Assembly: GCA_038230415.1 (NCBI GenBank)
Contig: JBBRNH010000015.1
Location: 1-64,000, forward strand
Direction: 5' to 3'
DNA length: 64,000 nucleotides
DNA from: JBBRNH01 sp038230415
GTDB taxonomy: Bacteria > Bacteroidota > Bacteroidia > Cytophagales > Spirosomataceae
Part shown: in pieces, positions 1 through 8,667 of the stretch
How positions within the stretch are numbered: position 1 is the first letter of the stretch
How the letters are laid out: each line of letters starts with the position of its first letter
Made by a program: the position numbers and the translations under genes
Notes under the pieces: model-generated
What the model was told of the DNA's origin: nothing
Databases searched by the model: none
Seen by the model: the letters and a program-made list of their open reading frames with translations, nothing else

Positions 1-175
1 CCGTCTGGCCCGGCAGCATCAGGTCGAGCAATACCAAATCATACAGCCCGCCCGCGAGTTGATCTAACCCCTCCGAACCGGAATGGGCCAGATCCGCCAC
101 GTGGCCCTGCTGGGTGAGACCCTGCTGGATGAAGCGGGCCAATTTGCGTTCGTCTTCGATGATGAGAATTTTCAT
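1..175 (-). CDS. Response regulator, N-terminal part (cut by window edge)
   Basis: Only the first 58 codons are inside the window; the gene runs off the left edge. The N-terminus MKILIIEDERKLARFI has the acidic E7/D8/E9 cluster that binds Mg2+, and D51 in LLDLMLPG is the expected phospho-acceptor. This is a CheY-like receiver domain; the N-terminal style fits OmpR/PhoB-type regulators, but the output domain is not visible. It lies about 50 bp downstream of a secreted protein gene on the same strand, so the two may be co-transcribed, and a sensor kinase could follow outside the window. Confidence 0.85.
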   Translation of the reverse strand, partial: MKILIIEDERKLARFIQQGLTQQGHVADLAHSGSEGLDQLAGGLYDLVLLDLMLPGQT

Positions 176-226
176 GACATAAGCAGCGCGGACGGTCCGC
201 CGTTGGGGTGGAAACCCGCGCTACTG

Positions 227-1159
227 TTACCGCACTAAATACTGCTGGCCGTTGATTGTCAGCACCGATGCCCGCAAGATGTTGGTCTTTTCTAACTGTA
301 CCTGGCCTTCACGCAATGGTTTTGCATAGCCCTGCACGGTGATGGCCGCGCCTTTGGTGGCTAAGTTAGTGAGTTGATACGCCACCTGCGCCGGAATCCT
401 CACAACGGTATTGTCAGTCAGCACCAAACCATTCACGCGGCCCTGCCGGTCGAGTTTATAATCGGCAATTTTTCCGGTTGCGGTCGTCAGCGTCGGGGCT
501 GCGGGGGGCGTGGTGGGCCGGGCCGGTGGTGTATCAAACACGGTTGTTTTGCCTGCCGTCAGGCTCACGAGCCGAAACCGAGTTTCGCCCTGTGGTGCGC
601 CATCGGCATACCCCGTTACGCTGACGGTGTTGCCGGTTTTGATGGCTTTCTGAATCTGCTCGCCGAGGTGGGGCGGAAATTTTACCGTTGTTGGGGTGGC
701 ACCGGCGTTTAGCACGAAGCCGTCGAAAATCAGATCGTCGTTACCGACCAATTTTCCTACCGTGCCGGTAACGGTTGTGAGCGATGTTAGCCCATGACCG
801 AACTGCCCATGTCCATGTCTGTCGCCTTTTTTTCGGTTGCCCCGGTCGGCCCGCATCTGATCGCGGTCGTTTCGCCGGTCGTCCTGGCGTTGGCTGTGCT
901 TGCCGCCATCCATCCGGGAGCCACCCTGATAGGCATCTCGGCCTGATTGCTGCCGGGAATCGCGGCCTGATTGCCGACGGTCGCTGAATCGGGGGTTATC
1001 CATCCGGGAATCCATGCGTGAACTGCCGGGCCTGGGCGCGATGTTGTCGGGGGTTGGCGGAGTGGTTGGGGTCGAAGCAGGTGTCTGGCCGAATGTTTGG
1101 GCCGTTGTCAGGCCGATGACTAACAAAGCCGTTGCGATGTGTTTTGCGTTGGTTTTCAT
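227..1159 (-). CDS. Secreted protein, disordered Arg/Asp/Gly linker plus two OB-fold-like repeats
   Basis: A protein of 310 aa. I chose the ATG giving MKTNAKHIATALLVIGL because a typical Sec signal peptide (cleavage near TFGQ) starts there; an in-frame start 12 codons upstream would bury it. After the signal come a Pro/Thr-rich stretch and a highly charged linker rich in Arg, Asp, Gly, Ser and Gln (about residues 35-120). Two related domains of about 80 residues follow (about 125-205 and 222-310), each opening with TGTVGKL or TGKIADYKL and ending in a VQGYA/VTGYA strand. They resemble DUF5666-like beta-barrel repeats; the family name is my inference. It ends 52 bp before a response regulator start, suggesting an envelope sensing or stress unit. 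Role unknown. Confidence 0.7.
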   Translation of the reverse strand: MKTNAKHIATALLVIGLTTAQTFGQTPASTPTTPPTPDNIAPRPGSSRMDSRMDNPRFSDRRQSGRDSRQQSGRDAYQGGSRMDGGKHSQRQDDRRNDRDQMRADRGNRKKGDRHGHGQFGHGLTSLTTVTGTVGKLVGNDDLIFDGFVLNAGATPTTVKFPPHLGEQIQKAIKTGNTVSVTGYADGAPQGETRFRLVSLTAGKTTVFDTPPARPTTPPAAPTLTTATGKIADYKLDRQGRVNGLVLTDNTVVRIPAQVAYQLTNLATKGAAITVQGYAKPLREGQVQLEKTNILRASVLTINGQQYLVR

Positions 1160-1245
1160 TGGTATTTGTTGGTTGTTGTTTGATACCGGAAGCAAAACTA
1201 CGGATGCCGGTTAAGGCGGGCCTGAAGACCAGATTAATTTTTCTT

Positions 1246-1288
1246 CATAAAAAAAGTGCCGACGTTTCAGTGCCGACACTTTTTTTAT
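1246..1288 (-). terminator. Terminator-like hairpin after the desaturase gene
   Basis: An A-run plus GTG pairs with CAC plus a T-run (AAAAAAAGTG ... CACTTTTTTT), with two copies of GTGCCGAC in the middle. Read on the minus strand it ends in a T tract 30-70 bp past the desaturase stop. Its symmetry means it could work in both directions. The inner pairing is imperfect. Confidence 0.55.
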
Positions 1289-1316
1289 GAGTTTTACTCC
1301 TTTTCTTTATTCGCTT

Positions 1317-2102
1317 TTAATCCACCTGTCGTTCGTGGCCGGTTTCAAAGTCGGCGGTGACTTTGGCGGGGCGCATTTGAATAACGTTCAGCCGGGCCAG
1401 CAGCTTGATAACGGGATAAGTTGGGTCAATTTCAAACCATTTTGCCCCGAAATTGGCTGCATCAGGCCGTTTATGGTGGTTGTTCTGGAACAGTTCGCCC
1501 ATCATCAGGAAATCGAGCATCAGCGAATTTTTCGACTTATCGTGGTTATCGAAATTCTGGTAGCCGTATTTGTGGCCGCTCCAGTTTACGATAGCTCCGT
1601 GAATCGGCCCCATCAAAAAGTGAATCGGTAGCAGAAAGAAAAACGCCCAGTGCATATCTAAGTAGAGATAGGCAAACACGTAAAAGGCAATGTATAGCAC
1701 CCCCCAACCCAAACGTGAAATGTATGAATCACCGATTTTTTCGACCGTGTTCCAGACCGGGTAATTGCGGTCAAACTGCTGTTCTACCTTCTGCGAACGG
1801 TGCAACACGGCGTTGTAAAGGTCTTTTGTTTTCCACATCATTGTAAACAAATTCTTGGTGTGGTGGGGCGAGTGTGGGTCACGCGGGGTGTCGCTGAAGG
1901 CGTGGTGCATCCGGTGCAGCACGGCGTAGGCGCGGGGGCTGAGGTAACTCGATCCCTGCGAGATGTAGGTCAGCAGGTAAAAAAAACGCTCCCAGAATTT
2001 GCTCATCGAGAACATTTTGTGGGCCGAATAGCGGTGAAGAAAAAACGTCTGGCAGAAGAGCGACAAATACCAATGCCCAACAAATGCGATGACTGCAACC
2101 AC
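1317..2102 (-). CDS. Membrane fatty-acid (acyl-CoA) desaturase
   Basis: A 261-aa integral membrane di-iron desaturase of the stearoyl-CoA/delta-9 type, which puts a double bond into long-chain acyl groups and so adjusts membrane fluidity. The three His clusters are visible: HRYSAH (box 1), HRMHH (box 2) and QNNHH near residue 215 (box 3). Hydrophobic stretches lie around 1-20, 35-50 and 130-165. The start is doubtful: the GTG at 2100-2102 gives MVAVIAFVGHWY, which already lies inside the first membrane segment. Upstream in frame there is only ATT AAA CAA AAC CTA TCT before a TAA, so either GTG is used or a non-canonical ATT start adds seven residues. Family function is well known; the substrate is inferred. 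Confidence 0.85.
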   Translation of the reverse strand: MVAVIAFVGHWYLSLFCQTFFLHRYSAHKMFSMSKFWERFFYLLTYISQGSSYLSPRAYAVLHRMHHAFSDTPRDPHSPHHTKNLFTMMWKTKDLYNAVLHRSQKVEQQFDRNYPVWNTVEKIGDSYISRLGWGVLYIAFYVFAYLYLDMHWAFFFLLPIHFLMGPIHGAIVNWSGHKYGYQNFDNHDKSKNSLMLDFLMMGELFQNNHHKRPDAANFGAKWFEIDPTYPVIKLLARLNVIQMRPAKVTADFETGHERQVD

Positions 2103-2202
2103 AGATAGGTTTTGTTTAATGGTTTAACGGTAGGGTTCTATCCGTGTATTTAGATAGAATAATCTGCACAAAGATACCTTTTGTGCGGGGAAATGTTTTG
2201 GG

Positions 2203-2868
2203 TCAATTTGCGGTGGTGGCGTATTGCAGCAGGTTTGCGCCCATTCTGAGGGCTTGCTGCCGGGTGGTTTCGGGGTCGTTATAGACGCTTTGGTCTTCCC
2301 AACCGTTGCCGAGGTCACATTCGTAGCTGTAAAAACAGACTAACCGGCCCTGATAAATCAGTCCAAACCCCTGCGGAGCCTTGTTGTCGTGTTCATGCAC
2401 CTTTGGTAAGCCATTGGGAAACTGGTACTTCTGGTGATAGACCGGGTGATTAAACGGCAGTTCTACAAAACTCAGTTCAGGGAAAACACGCTTCATCTCG
2501 CGCCGGATAAACTTATCGAGGCCGTAGTTATCGTCGCAGTGCAGAAACCCGCCCGCCGTCAGATAGCGACGCATATTCTGCACTTCCGATTCGCTCAAGA
2601 CAATGTTGCCATGCCCGGTGAGGTGTACAAACGGATACTGAAAAATATCGCTGCTACCCGGCTCCACGATGTCTTCTTCGGCGAAAATATTCATCCGCAG
2701 GTTCTGATTGGCGAATTTAATCAGGTTCGGCAGCGAGGTTTTGTTGGCATACCAGTCGCCCCCACCGTTGTATTTGAGCTTGGCGATTTTGTAGCCGGCC
2801 TGGGCGGTGGCTTCGCCAATGAATAATGAATAATGAATAATGAATACGGTCAGGAGCAGGCGTTTCAT
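2203..2868 (-). CDS. DUF4159 domain secreted protein
   Basis: A 221-aa protein with a signal peptide (MKRLLLTVFIIHYSLFIGEATAQ) followed by one DUF4159 domain, here recognised by LKYNGGGDWYANKTSLPNL, FVHLTGHGNI, GGFLHCDDNYG and the late CDLGNGWEDQSVY. The fold is like a class-I glutamine-amidotransferase/flavodoxin relative of unknown activity, common in Bacteroidota near MoxR/batABCD loci, though none is seen here. The start was chosen at the ATG that opens the signal peptide; an upstream in-frame ATG adds nine polar residues. The signal-peptide codons overlap a heptamer array (2821-2845). Function unknown. Confidence 0.8.
   Translation of the reverse strand: MKRLLLTVFIIHYSLFIGEATAQAGYKIAKLKYNGGGDWYANKTSLPNLIKFANQNLRMNIFAEEDIVEPGSSDIFQYPFVHLTGHGNIVLSESEVQNMRRYLTAGGFLHCDDNYGLDKFIRREMKRVFPELSFVELPFNHPVYHQKYQFPNGLPKVHEHDNKAPQGFGLIYQGRLVCFYSYECDLGNGWEDQSVYNDPETTRQQALRMGANLLQYATTAN
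2821..2845. repeat. Heptamer array GAATAAT x3.6 inside a signal peptide
   Basis: Three perfect tandem copies of GAATAAT plus GAAT lie in the signal-peptide codons of the DUF4159 gene and encode part of the IIHYSLFI stretch. Seven is not a multiple of three, so loss or gain of one unit would shift the frame. No inverted partner arm lies nearby. Confidence 0.85.
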
Positions 2869-2947
2869 TTGGTTGGGTAAACGTGGTTTAGGCAAATAAC
2901 GAGGAAGACTGCCGTTTCGTTACGGTTAATTACCGTTTTCAGCAACA

Positions 2948-2983
2948 AAAACGCCCCCGACAATTGTTGGCCGGGGGCGTTTT
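2948..2983 (-). terminator. Rho-independent terminator
   Basis: A perfect 12-bp stem AAAACGCCCCCG / CGGGGGCGTTTT with a 12-nt loop, about 25 bp past the stop of the DUF4397 lipoprotein gene on the minus strand. T-rich flanks on both sides would let it act in both directions. Confidence 0.85.
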
Positions 2984-3006
2984 GCTACGTATGAACTCGA
3001 CCCGAA

Positions 3007-3831
3007 TTAATTGTGCTGAATCACCCCGGCCCCTAACGTCCGGTCACGTATCAGCCCACGTGCGTAAATCGTGTAGATTTTACCATCGGCCAACGGCAAT
3101 CCGCTGACACTTGCCACCGGCACTGCCGTTGCCGAGGTTGGGACGGTAGCACTTGCGAACACCTGCACGTTGTAGGTTGCGGCTGGCACGGGGGTAAAGC
3201 TTGCATAGTTTACCAACGCCGTACCTGACCCTACCGACGTTACCCGGTAAGCCCGGTTCTGGATCAGTGTGGTTGTCGTAACCGAAGCCGGAGCCGTAGG
3301 TTGCAACCGTACTGATACTGGTGGACCATCAGCCGCTAAGTGGAAAAACCGAACATGGGCATTGCCAGCCGCCGGAGCCGCGAGGTTATCCGTCACCTGC
3401 AAAAAGCGAACACCACCAGCATCCGTTACCGTACCAAGTGCATTGGTCACTTTAGGCCGTGCAATAGAGTCGGTAACGAAAATAGTGTAGTTCGTACCGG
3501 CAGCTACCGCAAATTTTGTAGACAGGTCGTTGGTGCCAAGTGTACCACCCGCACCCTTAACTCGAACCTGGGCTGAACTTACAAGCGGAAAGGGTAAATA
3601 CCCCGTGTTTTGACCGGGCGTTAATGTGCTGCCCGCTGCTGTGTTTTCGAGCAGAATGCTTATGCCAGCCGCGTTCGAGGCATTAGCCACCAACACCCTT
3701 GATGAAGCCGTATTAGGCCCGGCAGTAGTTGGCGATGGATCAGGGTATTCTGTTTTCTTGCAACTCGTTACCGTAGCCGCTACCAAAGCCACTGCTGCCA
3801 GTGCTGCAACTAATTTCATTGATTTATTCAT
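3007..3831 (-). CDS. DUF4397 lipoprotein
   Basis: A 274-aa predicted lipoprotein. The start MNKSMKLVAALAAVAL leads to a lipobox ending VTSC at about residue 23, followed by KKTEYPDPSP, so the mature protein is probably anchored in a membrane. The body is made of DUF4397-type beta-sandwich repeats (VLVANASNAAGISILLENT, AHVRFFHLAADGPPVSVRL, TYNVQVFASAT), rich in Ala/Thr/Val. It starts 20 bp after the stop of the large TonB-dependent receptor on the same strand and is followed by a strong terminator, so the two form an operon. It is probably a surface partner of that receptor. An in-frame upstream start exists but would overlap the receptor gene and spoil the signal sequence. Confidence 0.82.
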   Translation of the reverse strand: MNKSMKLVAALAAVALVAATVTSCKKTEYPDPSPTTAGPNTASSRVLVANASNAAGISILLENTAAGSTLTPGQNTGYLPFPLVSSAQVRVKGAGGTLGTNDLSTKFAVAAGTNYTIFVTDSIARPKVTNALGTVTDAGGVRFLQVTDNLAAPAAGNAHVRFFHLAADGPPVSVRLQPTAPASVTTTTLIQNRAYRVTSVGSGTALVNYASFTPVPAATYNVQVFASATVPTSATAVPVASVSGLPLADGKIYTIYARGLIRDRTLGAGVIQHN

Positions 3832-3851
3832 GATTGTCAGGCTTCTATGGG

Positions 3852-6800
3852 TTAGTTGAAGATGTACCGCAAACCAAGTTGCAACTGCCACCGCGATGTG
3901 GTTGTGCCATTGAACACGCCCTGGTTGTTGATGTAAGAACTCGCTAATGCCGAACCATCACCGTTTGTGGCAAAGGAGTAGATCGGGCGGCCCGTTGTGC
4001 CGGTAGCCGTGTTTGGCGTTTCGTACCCGACGAAGTTCAGGATGTTCGTTCGGGCGGGTGATTTAACAATACCCCAATCTGATTTCAGGAAGTTCAGTAC
4101 GTTAAACATCTCGACCGACACCTGAATCGTGTTGCGGCTGTTGCCCGTTTTTACGTAAAAGTCCTGCAATAACCGGAAGTTCAGGAAGTTCACCCAGGGT
4201 AACAAGGCGGCACCCCGCTCGGCATATTGGCCCCGGCGGCTACTCAAATACTTATCCTGATCGATGTATGTATTCAGTTGATCCCAAATCTGTTGTGTCG
4301 AACGGGTATCGGTTGCATTGGTTGTCGTCAGCAAAATCTCGCTTTGGCTGCGTGGCACATAAATCAGGTTCGTGTTGGCAGCCGTTACGAGACCAGTGGG
4401 CGCACCGCCGTAGGTGTACGAGAAGTTACCCTGGTTCCGGCCTTCGTAGATCAGTGAGAGTGTTGTGGCAAAGATTTTAGCGTAGTCGAAACGGTAGCCA
4501 ACGTACCCGACCACCCGGTGTGGGAACCAGTTACCGGCATACCCTAGGGTAGGGGCGTTGATGTTGTTCACGTAAGGGTTGCTGGTTAGCAAACCACCTG
4601 CCGTTGACCCACTTTGGCTGTTGAGGTCTTTAGAATCGGTGTAGGTGTAAGCCAGCGATCCGTTATAGCGCCCCGTTGTTTTCTGAATTTGTCCCGTCAG
4701 GCTAAAGGCGTAGCCCTTGTTGGTGTTCTCCTGAACAAGAGCCTGGGTCACAGTAGAGTTAATCAACAGGTTCGTACCGTACAGAGGCCGACCGTCGCCA
4801 GCCAGGGTGCCAACCGGAGCGGCTAAGTTGGCATCGCGGATATACACGGCATTGATGTCTTTCGTATAAATCAACTCGCCGGTTGCCACAAAACCACCGG
4901 GTAGCGTGTAGTCAACACCCACGTTTGTGCGGAACACCTGCGGGAACTTGAAGTTTGGAGCCGTTACGTTGATTGCGAACGAAGAAGCCGCCGTAACTGT
5001 GCTTGGTACATACTGGTTGATGTTCGGACTGAACGCCGTAGTGGCGTTGGCAGCCTGCGTACTTCGATTAATTGTGTTAAAGAACACGCCATTATTGCTC
5101 AACTGGTTTGAAATCCAGACGAACGGAACCCGCCCGGTGAAGATACCAACACCACCCCGAATCTGAAGTGATCGGTTGCCGAACACGTCATAGTTAAAGC
5201 CCAAGCGGGGCGAAAACAGCGGAGTCGTTTTAGGGAGTCGGTCAACAAACAATTGCTCACTATCACCAAAACGCAACCCTTCGACGGTCGGATTCGGAAA
5301 CAACCCGCTTTTCTGAGAATAGATCGGTACATCAACCCGTAGTCCCAGCGTCAGCCGCAGGTTTTTGATTCCTGAATAAGCATCCTGTGCATAAAAACCC
5401 AACTGCGAAGCCTTGAAATTAGCGGCTGGTGCCGGGTCACCGCTAATCGCCGAATACTGCTGATAAAACCGGCTTGGTGCGTTAGCCGCCGTCGGAGCCG
5501 TTGCATTGTTGATAAAATCGCTGATGCTGTTGAACTGGTAGATGCCGTTTACAACCTGCGTAAAGACGTTGTAAAACTTATAAAATTCATTGGCCGTACC
5601 CAACGTGAACGTGTGTGCGCCAAGAAAGGCATCGAACTTGTCGTTTATTTGAATCACGTCCTGATCAAGCCGGTTGTTGGGCGTGAAAGGGTCTGGGCCA
5701 AACGAGGTCAGGTTTTGTCCGTTGGGGCCGGTGATGTCAACCGTTGGGAAAGACGTAACCGTACCACCACCGCCCTGCTGACGGGTATCGCGGAAAATAT
5801 TGTAACCAACCTGTAAGTTATTGGCAAACTTTCCGTTGCCAAACGATGAGTTTAATTCGCCAAAAACACTGTACAGGTTATTTAGAATCCGGTAGTACGA
5901 GTTCGAGAATGGCAATGTGTTGTTATTATTCGACCGGCCTCCGGTAGGGCCAGCCAGAAAACCACCCGATCCGCTGGGATTTACATCCCGGAAAGCGTTC
6001 AGTTGATTGTACCGAATCGTGAGTTTGTTGTTGTCGTTGATGTTCCAGTCAATCTTGGCTAAAAACTTCGTACTCTGCTGCGGCACGTCGAAGTTGTTAT
6101 ACGTGCCAGGGTCAAACGTCCAGCTTTTGCCGTTATTGGGCGTAACCAAAAACGTCCGTAGCCGCTCCAGATCAGTCTCCGGGTTGACCGTTGACTGACC
6201 CGGCAGCGATGAACCGGCCTGATTGGCAATGCCATTTGTTGACTGACCGAATGGATACAGGACGCTGGGCGAGGTGGCTACCTCGCGCTCGAAGTTGCCG
6301 AAGAAGAACAATTTGTTTTTGATGATTGCACCGCCTACCCGCGCCCCGAAGTTATTGTAGGTAAAGGAAGGCCGCTGAAGCGCGGGCAACTCGACACCGG
6401 CAATGCTCTTACCGGCCAGTCCGTCGTTCTTGGTGTAGTAATAGGCCGAGCCTTGAATCTGGTTCGTACCGGAACGGGTTACGGCGTTTACACCGGCTCC
6501 CGTAAAGGCCCCCTGGCTTACATCATACGGCGACAACTGAACGCTGATTTCCTGAATAGCATCAACACTCACGGGTTGCGCGTTTGACTGACCGCCCGGC
6601 AAGGCACTCAACCCAAATACGTTGTTTGAGGTAGCCCCATCAATCGAGAAGTTATTGTACAGGTTTGACCGGCCACCGAATGAGAAGCCTGGCCCGGCCT
6701 GTGGAGTCAATACTGAGAAATCCTGAAAACTGCGGTTCAGCGTTGGCAGCCGCTCGAAACTTTCGCGTTTGAAGTTGGTAGAGGCTCCGGCCCGTTCGGC

Positions 6801-7217
6801 ATCAATGATTGACCCGCGTTGCGTGGAAATGACCACTTCGGTCAATTGCTTGCCTTCTTCCAAAAGTTTGAAGTTAGCTGCCGTTGGCACACCGAGGTCA
6901 GCGGATTGTATGGTACGCTTTTGCTCCTGAAAACCAACGAATGTTACCGTGATCTCATAAGGCCCGCCAATCCGAACCGCCGGAAACGTGTAGCGACCTG
7001 CCGTATTCGTGGTGATACCATATTTGGTACCCGATGGCGTGTGAATCGCGATGACCGTTGCGCCGGGAAGTTGACCCCCTTTGTCGTCGGTAACGGCCCC
7101 ACTGATCGAAGAAGTTGTGACCCCTTGTGCCATTGCCTGCTGACCGCCGAAGGCAGCTATTAGCATACCGCCGAGCAGCACGAGTGTGGCCCGTAATTGC
7201 AGTAAATTTTTGTACAT
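3852..7217 (-). CDS. Oar-like TonB-dependent outer-membrane receptor
   Basis: About 1,121 aa. A signal peptide (MYKNLLQLRATLVLLGGMLIAAF...QAMAQ) is followed by a carboxypeptidase-regulatory-like beta domain (about 35-110; GAVTDDKGGQLPGATVIA), a plug domain (about 130-260; NFSIDGATSNN, GVNAVTRSGTN) and a long beta-barrel ending in GLRYIFN, a usual outer-membrane C-terminus with aromatic signal. This is the Oar/OmpA-related TonB receptor type of Bacteroidota and myxobacteria rather than a classic SusC. The ligand cannot be read from the sequence. Two other in-frame ATG/TTG starts exist up to 7280; I chose the one directly before the signal peptide. The DUF4397 lipoprotein follows it in the same operon. 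Confidence 0.9.
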   Translation of the reverse strand: MYKNLLQLRATLVLLGGMLIAAFGGQQAMAQGVTTSSISGAVTDDKGGQLPGATVIAIHTPSGTKYGITTNTAGRYTFPAVRIGGPYEITVTFVGFQEQKRTIQSADLGVPTAANFKLLEEGKQLTEVVISTQRGSIIDAERAGASTNFKRESFERLPTLNRSFQDFSVLTPQAGPGFSFGGRSNLYNNFSIDGATSNNVFGLSALPGGQSNAQPVSVDAIQEISVQLSPYDVSQGAFTGAGVNAVTRSGTNQIQGSAYYYTKNDGLAGKSIAGVELPALQRPSFTYNNFGARVGGAIIKNKLFFFGNFEREVATSPSVLYPFGQSTNGIANQAGSSLPGQSTVNPETDLERLRTFLVTPNNGKSWTFDPGTYNNFDVPQQSTKFLAKIDWNINDNNKLTIRYNQLNAFRDVNPSGSGGFLAGPTGGRSNNNNTLPFSNSYYRILNNLYSVFGELNSSFGNGKFANNLQVGYNIFRDTRQQGGGGTVTSFPTVDITGPNGQNLTSFGPDPFTPNNRLDQDVIQINDKFDAFLGAHTFTLGTANEFYKFYNVFTQVVNGIYQFNSISDFINNATAPTAANAPSRFYQQYSAISGDPAPAANFKASQLGFYAQDAYSGIKNLRLTLGLRVDVPIYSQKSGLFPNPTVEGLRFGDSEQLFVDRLPKTTPLFSPRLGFNYDVFGNRSLQIRGGVGIFTGRVPFVWISNQLSNNGVFFNTINRSTQAANATTAFSPNINQYVPSTVTAASSFAINVTAPNFKFPQVFRTNVGVDYTLPGGFVATGELIYTKDINAVYIRDANLAAPVGTLAGDGRPLYGTNLLINSTVTQALVQENTNKGYAFSLTGQIQKTTGRYNGSLAYTYTDSKDLNSQSGSTAGGLLTSNPYVNNINAPTLGYAGNWFPHRVVGYVGYRFDYAKIFATTLSLIYEGRNQGNFSYTYGGAPTGLVTAANTNLIYVPRSQSEILLTTTNATDTRSTQQIWDQLNTYIDQDKYLSSRRGQYAERGAALLPWVNFLNFRLLQDFYVKTGNSRNTIQVSVEMFNVLNFLKSDWGIVKSPARTNILNFVGYETPNTATGTTGRPIYSFATNGDGSALASSYINNQGVFNGTTTSRWQLQLGLRYIFN

Positions 7218-7455
7218 AAACTTGTTTGGTTTGTTTGACTCTGTTACGTGTTTCATTATGCCCGGCACGATGCCCCGCAAAATCGGATGTAAAGAAACGA
7301 GATAATAACCGGGTTGGCAAGGTCGTGTTTCTTCAAAAAGTGCTATCAGGTGTTAAGTAATGGGTATATGGCTAAGAATAGTCCAGAAATACAGCAGCAC
7401 CGTTATATTCCCCAATGTTAAGTTTTTGTTAAGAAATTCACGGAAACCTAATCCG

Positions 7456-7481
7456 GCCCAATCCGTTTATATCGGTTGGGC
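7456..7481 (+). other. Hairpin upstream of selD
   Basis: GCCCAA(T)CCG pairs with CGGTTGGGC around a 7-nt AT-rich loop, with one bulged T, followed by only a short CTTTC run. It lies 35 bp before the selD start in the 299-bp divergent gap. It could be a weak terminator or an RNA structure in the selD leader. The rest of the gap is AT-rich and presumably holds both divergent promoters; I found no perfect TAnnTTTG match. Confidence 0.4.
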
Positions 7482-7516
7482 TTTCGGCCCATGATTATTG
7501 AAAATATGCTAAAACC

Positions 7517-8563
7517 ATGACGACTCCCGAACCCATCCGCCTTACCCAATACAGTCACGGCGCGGGTTGCGGTTGCAAAATCTCACCCGCCATTCTCGAC
7601 AAGATTCTGCACGGCAACCAAGCCACGCCCAATCCCACTTTTTCGGCATTACTCGTCGGTAACGACACCCGCGACGATGCCGCCGTGATGGACATCGGCA
7701 ATGGCGAAGCCATCATCAGCACCACCGACTTTTTTATGCCTATTGTTGACGATGCTTTCGATTTTGGGCGCATTGCCTCGGCCAACGCCATCAGTGATGT
7801 GTATGCGATGGGCGGAGAGCCTGTTATGGCGATTGCCATCTTGGGCTGGCCGCTCGATAAACTGCCGCCCGAAGTTGCCGCCGACGTGCTGGCCGGAAGC
7901 CGGGCCGTGTGCGCCGAAGCCGGGATTCCCCTCGCCGGGGGCCACAGTATCGACGCGCCCGAACCCATGTTTGGGCTGGCCGTAACGGGCCGCGTTCGCA
8001 TTGACCACCTCAAACAAAACAGCACCGCCACACTGGGCTGCAAACTGTACCTCACCAAACCGCTTGGTGTGGGTATTCTCACAACAGCCCAGAAAAAAGG
8101 CATCCTGAAACCCGAACACGCTGACGTTGCCCCCCGGCAAATGGCCCAACTGAACTCGTTTGGCGCGGTGCTGGGCAAACTACCCTACGTGAAAGCCCTC
8201 ACCGACGTAACGGGTTTCGGCTTGCTCGGCCACCTGACCGAAATGGCCGAAGGTAGTGGTCTATCTGCCCAAATCCGGTTTGACGATGTGCCGAAACTGC
8301 CGATGCTGGATGAGTATTTAGCCGCGAAGAGTTTCCCCGGTGGAACGGTCAGAAACTGGGACAGCTACGGCCACAAAATCAGCGAACTCACCGAAACCCA
8401 ACGCTACGTCCTGGCCGACCCCCAAACGTCGGGCGGTCTGCTGATTGCGGTCTCGCCCGACAGCGCGGATGAGTTTGACCGGGTGGCCCAAGAGAACGGC
8501 TTTGACCTGGTAAGTTTCGGGGAGATGGTGGAGAAGGGAGAAAAGGTAATAGAAGTCTCTTAA
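7517..8563 (+). CDS. selD: Selenide, water dikinase (selenophosphate synthase)
   Basis: A 348-aa enzyme that makes selenophosphate from selenide and ATP, the selenium donor for selenocysteine and selenouridine in tRNA. The N-terminal motif SHGAGCGCKIS carries the active-site Cys18 and Lys21; this is the cysteine form, with no in-frame TGA. The glycine-rich and acidic metal/ATP segments follow (DDAAVMDIGNG, STTDFFMP, GGHSIDAPEP, TDVTGFGLLGHL). Length matches the family (about 345). No selA/selB or mnmH/selU is in the window, so the use of selenophosphate is not shown here. The stop codon is part of a long inverted repeat. Confidence 0.95.
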   Translation: MTTPEPIRLTQYSHGAGCGCKISPAILDKILHGNQATPNPTFSALLVGNDTRDDAAVMDIGNGEAIISTTDFFMPIVDDAFDFGRIASANAISDVYAMGGEPVMAIAILGWPLDKLPPEVAADVLAGSRAVCAEAGIPLAGGHSIDAPEPMFGLAVTGRVRIDHLKQNSTATLGCKLYLTKPLGVGILTTAQKKGILKPEHADVAPRQMAQLNSFGAVLGKLPYVKALTDVTGFGLLGHLTEMAEGSGLSAQIRFDDVPKLPMLDEYLAAKSFPGGTVRNWDSYGHKISELTETQRYVLADPQTSGGLLIAVSPDSADEFDRVAQENGFDLVSFGEMVEKGEKVIEVS

Positions 8564-8659
8564 ACACAGAGACGAGGAGATCACACAGAGATCACGGAGA
8601 TTCTCTAATGGCTCAAAAACTTTATGACCTCTGTGTGATCTCGCTGTCTCTGTGTTTAA
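8560..8659. repeat. Long hairpin element after selD (34-nt arms, 30/34 paired)
   Basis: Left arm 8560-8593 and right arm 8626-8659 match as inverted repeats at 30 of 34 positions around a 32-nt loop. Both arms are built of degenerate ACAGAGA-like words (CACAGAG, GATCACACAGAGATC). The left arm starts at the selD stop codon TAA, and the right arm ends 8 nt before the next gene's ATG. There is no T tract after it. Confidence 0.88.
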
Positions 8660-8667
8660 AACCTATC

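Noticed and set aside
7456..7481. The hairpin before selD as a SECIS element.
   Set aside because: This SelD has Cys18 and no in-frame TGA; bacterial SECIS elements lie just after the UGA codon, not upstream of the gene.
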